From: Carex sylvatica
Taxonomy: Eukaryota > Streptophyta > Magnoliopsida > Poales > Cyperaceae
NCBI GenBank assembly: GCA_964058845.1
Contig: CAXKVR010000346.1
Coordinates: 1-29,756 of the forward strand
DNA: 29,756 nucleotides
Reading direction: 5' to 3'
This document shows positions 21,257 to 29,756 of this stretch, one piece after another. The translations under genes and the position numbers were made by a program. Within the stretch, counting starts at the first letter, position 1. Each line of letters begins with the position of its first letter. Under the pieces are notes generated by a model. It saw nothing but the letters and a program-made list of their open reading frames with translations, did not search any database and was not told where the DNA came from.

Positions 21257-22354
21257 TTAGAATGAAGCGGCGGAAGGCTTTTGGAGAAGCGCAGTGAGAT
21301 AAAGGTCGCGGTTCTTGACCCCGCCGGCGTCCGTCTTATCCCCCACCGTCCACTTTATTATCCTATAACCCATTCGGATCAATATCGGCTTATACACCGA
21401 GTCCATATCCACACCCTTACAGAAAAAATGGTCAATCCACAGCAATCCTCCAGGACGTAACACTCGGTCCACGTCGTACACCATGAACTCCAGCACTGGT
21501 ACCGGGATCCACCGGTTCACAGCATGCCCTGTCCGGACAAGGTCTACCACTCCGTCCTGCACTGGGAACCGGGCTTGCAAGGGAGAATGTAGAGGAATCA
21601 AACCACGGGATGCGGCACTTTCAGAGAAAGGATGGCCCAGATTCAGTGTGGTCGTCAGGACAGTAGTGTTCCAAGCACGGCGGAGCGCTGCCGCCAGTGA
21701 TCCGCTGCCTCCGGCGACGTCCAGGGCCAGGTTGATTGGAGCAGCACGGGATACTTGAGCGAGGCGGACAAGTTGAGTAATGGACAGATCGAGAGTAGAT
21801 CTGACAGAGAAAGGGTTGGGATCTTGGAGTTTAGAGAGGGTAGCGGGATTGGAGGTGGGGGTGAGAGAGAAACAGCGTCGACGAGGGAGTGGGTGACAGC
21901 CACGAAGTAGAAGGGATTCAGCAAGGGAAGAGGAGGAAGAGGGGCAAGTGGAGAAAGGAGTGTAGTTCATGTACTGACGAAGGAGAGTGGAGTGGGAGGC
22001 ACACGCGGAGGAGATGGGCGAGAGGTGGGAGAGGAGAACGAGCTCGGACGGAGGGGGAGGAGTGGAGGAGGAAGAGGCGTGGGAGGGGTGGGAGTGGAGG
22101 TGGGAGAGGTGGGAGATGGTGGCACGGATAGTGTGAAGCTGGCGGAGGAGGTGCTCTGGAGGTTGGTCGTGGTCGTCGGAGGAGGAGGAGAGGGGGAGAG
22201 GAGGGGGAGAGGAGAAGAGGCGGTGGGAAGAGGAGAGGTGGTAGAGAGAGAGAATGTTGGTGGTGACCATGGCGAGCAAGAGGAGTAGGTTGAGGCCCAT
22301 GCTAGAGCTATAGCTTGGCCCAGCTCCAGCTGCAGCTCCAGCTCCGCCTGCCAT
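21257..22354 (-). CDS. Intronless membrane-anchored SAM-dependent methyltransferase-like protein (At1g29790 type)
   Basis: A plant family of putative S-adenosylmethionine-dependent methyltransferases with no established substrate. This model gives 365 aa. A hydrophobic segment, MGLNLLLLLAMVTTNILSLY (about residues 19-38), looks like a signal anchor. It is followed by a Ser/Pro/His-rich low-complexity stem (about 43-103), then the conserved LLRGCHPLPRRRCFS, the SAM-binding motif LALDVAGGSGSLAAALR (about 209-225) and LRPGGLLWIDHFF (about 299-311). The frame stays open upstream to an ATG at 22570 (437 aa). I prefer 22354 because the extra 72 residues are unlike the family and include a repeat-encoded Thr/Val stretch. 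A still shorter start at 22300 would begin directly at the anchor. The coding region is much more GC-rich than its surroundings, mainly through the Ser/Pro codons. The layout suggests a Golgi-type membrane protein, which is inference. Confidence 0.85.
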   Translation of the reverse strand: MAGGAGAAAGAGPSYSSSMGLNLLLLLAMVTTNILSLYHLSSSHRLFSSPPPLPLSSSSDDHDQPPEHLLRQLHTIRATISHLSHLHSHPSHASSSSTPPPPSELVLLSHLSPISSACASHSTLLRQYMNYTPFSTCPSSSSSLAESLLLRGCHPLPRRRCFSLTPTSNPATLSKLQDPNPFSVRSTLDLSITQLVRLAQVSRAAPINLALDVAGGSGSLAAALRRAWNTTVLTTTLNLGHPFSESAASRGLIPLHSPLQARFPVQDGVVDLVRTGHAVNRWIPVPVLEFMVYDVDRVLRPGGLLWIDHFFCKGVDMDSVYKPILIRMGYRIIKWTVGDKTDAGGVKNRDLYLTALLQKPSAASF

Positions 22355-22384
22355 TGGCAGCTCTTCTTCTATATCACTGTCACT

Positions 22385-22420
22385 GGTAACGGTGGTAACG
22401 GTGGTAACAGTGGTAACAGT
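22385..22420. repeat. 9-bp tandem repeat (GGTAACGGT-type, about 4 copies)
   Basis: Four tandem 9-bp units, two with CGG and two with CAG at the variable place. On the minus strand they would encode alternating Thr and Val if translation began at the upstream ATG (22570); otherwise they lie in the 5' UTR. Confidence 0.85.
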
Positions 22421-22570
22421 GGGAAGTGGGAACACAGGAGAAGATTTTGAACTTTTTTGGTGAAAGCTTAAGCCTCTACCCGCAGCCCGCAGGCGCAGGC
22501 AATCCAGACAAAAAGTAATTGAGTATAGTGGGAAGTGGAATAGGAGTCCGCTCCGCTGTCTAAACTTCAT

Positions 22571-22967
22571 TTACAGTTAAAAACATTTGAAAGAAGTTCA
22601 TAGGCCCTGGCCCACCCATTGTCATTTGTTCAAATGTTCGTTACAATTGGATTGGACGCCAATTTTTTACCTGTCTTAGTCGTCTGCCCTGCTTTATTAA
22701 TTATCACAAGTCAAAACACATCATTCATTATTTAGCTCTTTCAAGTTTCAACACTATATATATATATATATATATATATACATCTCACCAAATTTTAATT
22801 ATCCGCTCCGTTTTCACCCCTGATAGGTGATAGGTGATAGGCGACAGGTTATAGCTACACTCCACATGACTTCATGCAGTCACATTTTTCATTTTTCTCA
22901 TCTTTACATATAGTGATATTTAATGACATCTACATATACATGACATGGCAACTCCAAAAACATCTAA
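22571..22967. other. Methyltransferase upstream region and PLGG1 3' UTR
   Basis: A short 397-bp gap between two minus-strand genes. It contains a TA run (22755-22780) about 400 bp upstream of the preferred methyltransferase start and a short GATAGGT repeat near 22822-22846. No other gene fits here. Confidence 0.65.
22755..22780. repeat. (TA)13 microsatellite
   Basis: An uninterrupted TA run in the narrow gap between the methyltransferase and PLGG1 genes. Confidence 0.92.
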
Positions 22968-24945
22968 TTAACCAGCTATCAACATTAGGCTTTGCCTAAC
23001 AGCAGGTACTGAACAAATTAAAGAACCAAAAATACCAGTTAATGCATATGCAATTGCACAAAATGGGAGAGCCTCTGGTTCCTTTGCCGATAATGCTGCA
23101 GTTCCAAGCCCATGTGCACTGTACCAGCAAAAACTCACCATGTCAAACCCAGGAGATAAATAATAGCATTTATTTCTCAATCATACACATGTGCTTATGG
23201 ATAACAGTTCTTTTATGCTATCTATATTTTACTCTTTTCTACCTTGAAGCTGTTGCTATTCCTCTAGCAATGGGGTCATTTAAACCTAGTTTGTCCATCA
23301 CAGCTTGCACAAAATTCGCACCAATTAAACCAGTCAGAACCACCACAGCTGCAGTTAGTGATGCATTCACACCTATCCAAAAAGAGAGACAAAAACAATT
23401 AAAATGTGAAAAGCAAAATTAATTTTGCATGTAAACTGTGAGGTAGAAGTTACCATCGAAGAAGGAAACTATGCTCAAGGCAAGTGCAACTGTAATGCAT
23501 CTCGGTAAAATAGATATGGTAAGTGTTGGTTCCAGACCAATTAGACGACCGATTATGGCTGTAGAATAGAGCGAGAAAGTCGATGCAATTATTACTGATG
23601 AGAAAATCTCAGCTGCGTGCCTCTTGACAAGCTATAATTTAAGTAACAAAGTTGTCATTCATTATCATTGTTATTATTTCATCATGAAGACAATTTTGTA
23701 GGTATGTCAAACATAAACCTTTCTCTGCTTGAACATTGAAAATGCGAAGGAGATAATAACAGATCCGAGAAAACCCATTAAAATGTCACCCGCTCCAGGA
23801 TTTGACGAAGCTTTTGTTAGGTAATCACCTAATCAGAATCATATTGCATTTTGGTTTCCAATAGTTAGTAAAGAATTGGGAAGGATTAAGATGCTGAGGT
23901 TCATTAATACAACATTAATAAGCCCAAAACAAAAACAAAAATGAAGAAAGGTTTGGTAAGAGTGCTGACAGCACTGCATGAATTAGTGCAAGAGAGACAA
24001 ACCTAAAACAGCATCAACTCCTGATTGGGATAACAGGCCATATGCTACTGCTGCTAAATCAGCTGAAAGTGCGCAGCAGATAATAGGATGAAATACTTTC
24101 TTTATCTCAGACGGCAACCTGAGAAAGAGAAATAGTTTATACAAACAACGACATTTTGCATCTAGAAATTTACAGCTCGGTATGTGGGTTCAGAGATCAA
24201 ATTATTGGTCACGTACTGTAGGAATTCACAAGTTCCAAATGCATATTCTAAGATGGTATATATGCAAATTGTTCTGTTGCAAGAATATGTGTAAACGCTG
24301 ACAATAAGGTTATTACCCAGAACCAACCATATAACCTATGACTGTGGCTGCAAGTAAGAAAGGAAGACAGGTTCTCGCACTGGTTCCAAGAGCAACCGGC
24401 TTGAAATATGCAAGACCAAAAGAGGAAACAAAGACTGCACTCCAAGCCCAGAGCTCTACAACTGAGAAAGGAGATGGTTTTGCCATAGGCTCAGCTGGAA
24501 TCATCTCTGTCTTTACTATCTTTCTCACAGTTAGAGCCGTGTACCCTGCCACAGCTAATGAGGCTATCCAACCACCAGCTGGAAAAGAGCAAATAACAAA
24601 TTCTTACAGGGGCATATTTGTCATTTGTATTCTATTCTACCAGCACTAACCAGTAAGATGGTATCCTGCCAAGTATGTTAACTCTTACCAGAAACGGCAT
24701 TCTTAAATTAATTTACATTAGAGACAAGAAACGTCTGAGGTTGTAAATAGAATATATGTTATGTTTGATCAAATTTAGAAGAAATACAAGTATTTAACAT
24801 ATTTTGCCATTTTTACGAACAATTTTTTTTTTCCTAAGATATATTCTTATGTGATCAAGCAACGAAACCGACCTGGCCTTGACCAGACCAAAAAGCTTTG
24901 GGTCGGTCCATTTCTCACCTAAGACCCAGCCCATTAAATCTTCAA

Positions 24946-24977
<32 letters not shown>

Positions 24978-25899
24978 GGGAGAAAAATTTAACATAGAAA
25001 CATTAAAAGAAAAATAATTCAACTTTTCAGCTATAGTATTAGACAGGTAATCAGCCCTTTTCACCACTCATTCAGCTGTTATATGCTGTTTCTTATTAAA
25101 TTTAGGAAGGCAGGGTACATAGAACAGACCTGTGATGAAACAAATCTTGAGGCCAGAAGCAGCAGGTACATCCCGTACTGCCAGAGGAAGAACAACCAAT
25201 GAAGGCACATAGAACAGCGGCAGATACCGCTGTATGAAAAGCGTCGCAGGTTGAAAGAAATTCATCAGGCTGGTTGCTACTGCTGGGACCACTGAGTCGA
25301 AAACAATGAGAACAGAAAACACACAAAACATGCCGAAGAGTGCGCTTGGGAATTTGATGGAGGCTGCCACAAAAGCTTTCTTTAAGAGCTTGTCAGATGC
25401 AAGGATTATGCCGAGAGATACGGCCAAATGCAATATCTTGACGACCTATAGCATTGAAGTCAAAACATGTATGTACATGAGATGGTACATTAGTGAAAAC
25501 ATTTATGACTAAATTGACAATGAATCAAAACAATTGAACTTGACTCACAATGGAGAAGTCAAATGCAGGTTGGCCTTGATCAGTGCCAGCTGAATTTGTG
25601 ACAATTAAATCCTGATTGATGTTAGCAGCACCATAGAGAGAATCCATTTGCCCAAAACCATAAATGGGCATGGAATTGGAATTGGAATTGGAATTGGAAT
25701 TGGAATTGGAATTGGAATTGGAAACTTTACAACCAAGGCGTAGAGAGGCCGACTCAAAATGGGAATAATAAATTGGTCTTTTGAAAGAGGAAATAGGGGA
25801 TACTCTGAGTCTGAACAGTGATGATGTGTGTAGCAGCTGTGGACTATTGAATAGGGTAAAAAGTGGGGGCTTAGTTAGAAAGGCAGAGAAGGAAGCCAT
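22968..25899 (-). CDS. PLGG1: Plastidic glycolate/glycerate translocator (LrgA-LrgB fusion)
   Basis: PLGG1 sits in the chloroplast inner envelope and exports glycolate while importing glycerate during photorespiration. Eight exons join in frame: 25899-25549, 25445-25130, 24578-24317, 24118-24003, 23828-23719, 23631-23454, 23372-23243 and 23118-22968, giving 537 aa. The N-terminus is rich in Ser, Phe and Arg with few acidic residues, as in a plastid transit peptide, and runs into a Ser-Asn repeat encoded by a microsatellite. The LrgA-like half includes FVAASIKFPSALFGMFCVFS and YLPLFYVPSLVVLPLAVRD. The LrgB-like half includes FSLYSTAIIGRLIGLEPTL, ILPRCITVALALS and the hallmark GIATASSAHGLGTAALSAKE. 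About twelve membrane segments are expected. The exon 1 donor is the consensus GTGAGT straight after the codons for AFDFSI. The 551-bp intron 24579-25129 carries a 26-A tract. Confidence 0.96.
24952..24977. repeat. 26-bp A tract inside a PLGG1 intron
   Basis: An uninterrupted run of A on the plus strand (T on the transcribed sense strand) within intron 2 of PLGG1. Upstream of it is a locally GC-richer patch (about 24868-24935) with GGTCGGTCC. This could be the tail of an old retroposon, but no flanking duplication was found. Confidence 0.8.
25672..25719 (-). repeat. (GGAATT)8 hexanucleotide microsatellite within PLGG1 exon 1
   Basis: Eight perfect copies, in frame, encode alternating Ser and Asn (AATTCC on the sense strand) near the end of the predicted transit peptide. 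A six-base unit can change in number without shifting the frame. Confidence 0.95.
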
Positions 25900-25906
25900 T
25901 TTGGTT

Positions 25907-25944
25907 GGAGGGAGAGGGAGAGGGAGAGGGAGAGGGAGAGGGAG
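25907..25944. repeat. (GGGAGA)n repeat in the PLGG1 5' leader
   Basis: About six copies of a hexanucleotide directly upstream of the PLGG1 start codon. On the sense strand it is a CTCTCC pyrimidine tract of the sort common in plant 5' UTRs. Confidence 0.9.
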
Positions 25945-26843
25945 TGGTTGACTAGTAGAGGCCGGAGGAGCTCAGCAATGACTGACTTATTGATGAGAGA
26001 GAGAATAACTCTTCTTTCATAACTTGTATTATTTGCCCCCATTTTGTTTCTTTCGACGTCAATCGATTCTAGGTGAGGTGGAAAGAGAACAGAGATATCC
26101 GTTGGATTGGCATTCACACAATTTTGGATTAGCCCTCCCTCTCTTCCTTCCTCTCTGGTCTCTCTCAAATCTCAATTGGACGGTATCATTGATTGTCCTT
26201 CTGAATTTATGAATCATTTGGGCCAGAATATGAATCTTAATTTAAGCACCTCAAGGCCCAATAACACTTGGCGTGAATTCCTATCCCGTGTTTACTCGAT
26301 CGAACATCATCTAACTCTGGGGGTCACTCGCAGAGGATTGTTCTGTTTAGAACTTTAGATAGTTAATGAACTGTGCAAATTAGGTAGGAAAATATCACAT
26401 AATTGGACGGTGCCAATAACTTGTATAACACCAATCATATCATATCAGGGAATGCATCAATCTTCAACAAACAGATCCACAATGCGCATAAAATAATATT
26501 AAGCATATTTGACGTACAAAACACTTACAAGAATTCAACACAAAACCATGTCAAAGAAGAATTACCAACTAATTGCTCGTACCAATCATCCATTCCGGCA
26601 GAGCAGAGCAGAGAAGAGCAGCTCATTATAGACATTTTCTTCATAGCTGCTCCAAGATCTCTTAAAATCTATTTAGTATTTACTATGACAAAACTTCACA
26701 AGGTCTACCCAAAGCCCCACTAAGGCAAGGATCCAAAATACTTTCTTTCTTACGAGAGAGATACTTTTCCAAAAGGGGGTAACTTGTACAGGACAATAAT
26801 AATTGTAAGGGTCCTTGTTTTCGTAATTATAAGAAAATACAAG
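25945..26843. other. PLGG1 promoter region and CCT 3' UTR
   Basis: The left part is the PLGG1 upstream region and the right part the 3' UTR of the cytidylyltransferase gene (down from 26843). Short GA and CT runs occur. Several frames of 60-106 codons are open, but none resembles a protein family. Confidence 0.6.
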
Positions 26844-29027
<2,184 letters not shown>

Positions 29028-29756
29028 GTGTTCAAACTTCAAATTGAGAGAGAGAGATTCTCAAACTCACAATTTGTTACAACTAATTGGATTTGGGGGG
29101 TATAACTGTATAGTTACTATATATATATTCAAGGGATCATGTCATGTCCTGCTAGTTTTTTTGGGGCCCGCTCACCTGAATTAGCACCCACGCTAATGCT
29201 ACCAAAGAAAGTCGACTGCTTAAAAATAATTTATAATAATAGACAAATATTTGCACATCATACGAAATAGTTAATGTAAGATATAATGAAGTTTTTTATT
29301 TTCAGTTAGCAGTAATGAATACCAAATGGTTATTATATATATATATATATATATTTATTCTTATTGACTAACTAAAAGAAACAAATGTGCACACTTAATT
29401 ACTTGTAAACTAATGAAAGAAAAAAATAGCATCCTTGTTCACCTTACCGAATACGACGTGAATAAATTAATTGAGTAAAAATAATATTTTCGTTAATAGT
29501 TAATACTCTAACCACATAAATCTATTTCAGCACTTTTTTCTCTCTCTCTTTTTAACAGCTATCTTTTTTTTAATCCTGATGCATCTTTTTTTTTGGCGAA
29601 ATCTAATTTTGTTTTCTTCGTTTTTTACTACGTCCAGAAAGTCTTTTATATATATATATATAATTATATATAATTATATTCCCTTCCCCTCAAAATTGGA
29701 AAAAAATCAGGCATAGAAATAGCGTCTCGCCGTAATCTGATATGAATATTGTTGAT
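29028..29756. other. CCT upstream region to the window edge
   Basis: AT-rich DNA with TA runs at about 29334-29354 and 29648-29662 and several T or CT tracts. No coding sequence or RNA gene was recognised apart from the probable CCT promoter. Confidence 0.6.
29119..29128 (-). promoter_or_regulatory. Probable TATA box of the CCT gene
   Basis: A TATATATATA stretch lies about 92 bp upstream of the CCT start codon. It would set a leader of roughly 60 nt that contains a GA/TC run at 29045-29058. Assigned by position and motif only. Confidence 0.45.

Noticed and set aside
21992..22288. Gly/Arg/Glu-rich plus-strand frames
   Set aside because: They are antisense to the Ser/Pro/His-rich stem of the methyltransferase; the low complexity is a mirror of that composition.

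Overview
This is nuclear DNA from a flowering plant, almost certainly a eudicot. The genes are split by many short AT-rich introns with GT-AG borders. Intergenic DNA is very AT-rich and carries numerous TA microsatellites. Every protein I could rebuild matches a plant family, and several are plastid-specific. The species cannot be named from the sequence alone. The window holds seven protein genes: one is cut by the left edge and six are complete, six of the seven with a full exon model. No tRNA, rRNA, CRISPR array or bacterial-type system was found.

Layout, left to right. (1) 37-1555 (+): the last five exons of plastid glycerol-3-phosphate acyltransferase (ATS1 type). (2) 3542-6226 (+): 26S proteasome lid subunit RPN9, six exons, preceded by three near-perfect 53-bp tandem repeats that carry its probable core promoter. 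(3) 8417-13349 (-): a cellulose synthase-like D protein, seven exons, 1137 aa, convergent with RPN9. (4) 15791-17617 (-): a TOM1-like VHS/GAT ubiquitin-binding adaptor, three exons. (5) 19248-20744: a long inverted-repeat transposable element with a second, 374-bp inverted-repeat element nested in its left arm. (6) 21257-22354 (-): an intronless membrane-anchored putative methyltransferase of the At1g29790 type. (7) 22968-25899 (-): plastidic glycolate/glycerate translocator PLGG1, eight exons. (8) 26844-29027 (-): choline-phosphate cytidylyltransferase, eight exons, with one non-canonical GC-AG intron.

The genes are housekeeping or developmental and do not form a biosynthetic cluster. Two of them (ATS1 and CCT) serve glycerolipid synthesis in different compartments, and PLGG1 serves photorespiration. 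From memory, ATS1, a CSLD gene and PLGG1 also lie close together in Arabidopsis (At1g32200, At1g32180, At1g32080), so part of the order looks like conserved microsynteny.

The most notable non-gene features are the triplicated RPN9 promoter unit, the nested foldback elements with a 9-bp target duplication, the GC-AG intron, and an in-frame hexanucleotide microsatellite encoding Ser-Asn repeats in PLGG1. I found no evidence of a novel multi-gene system.
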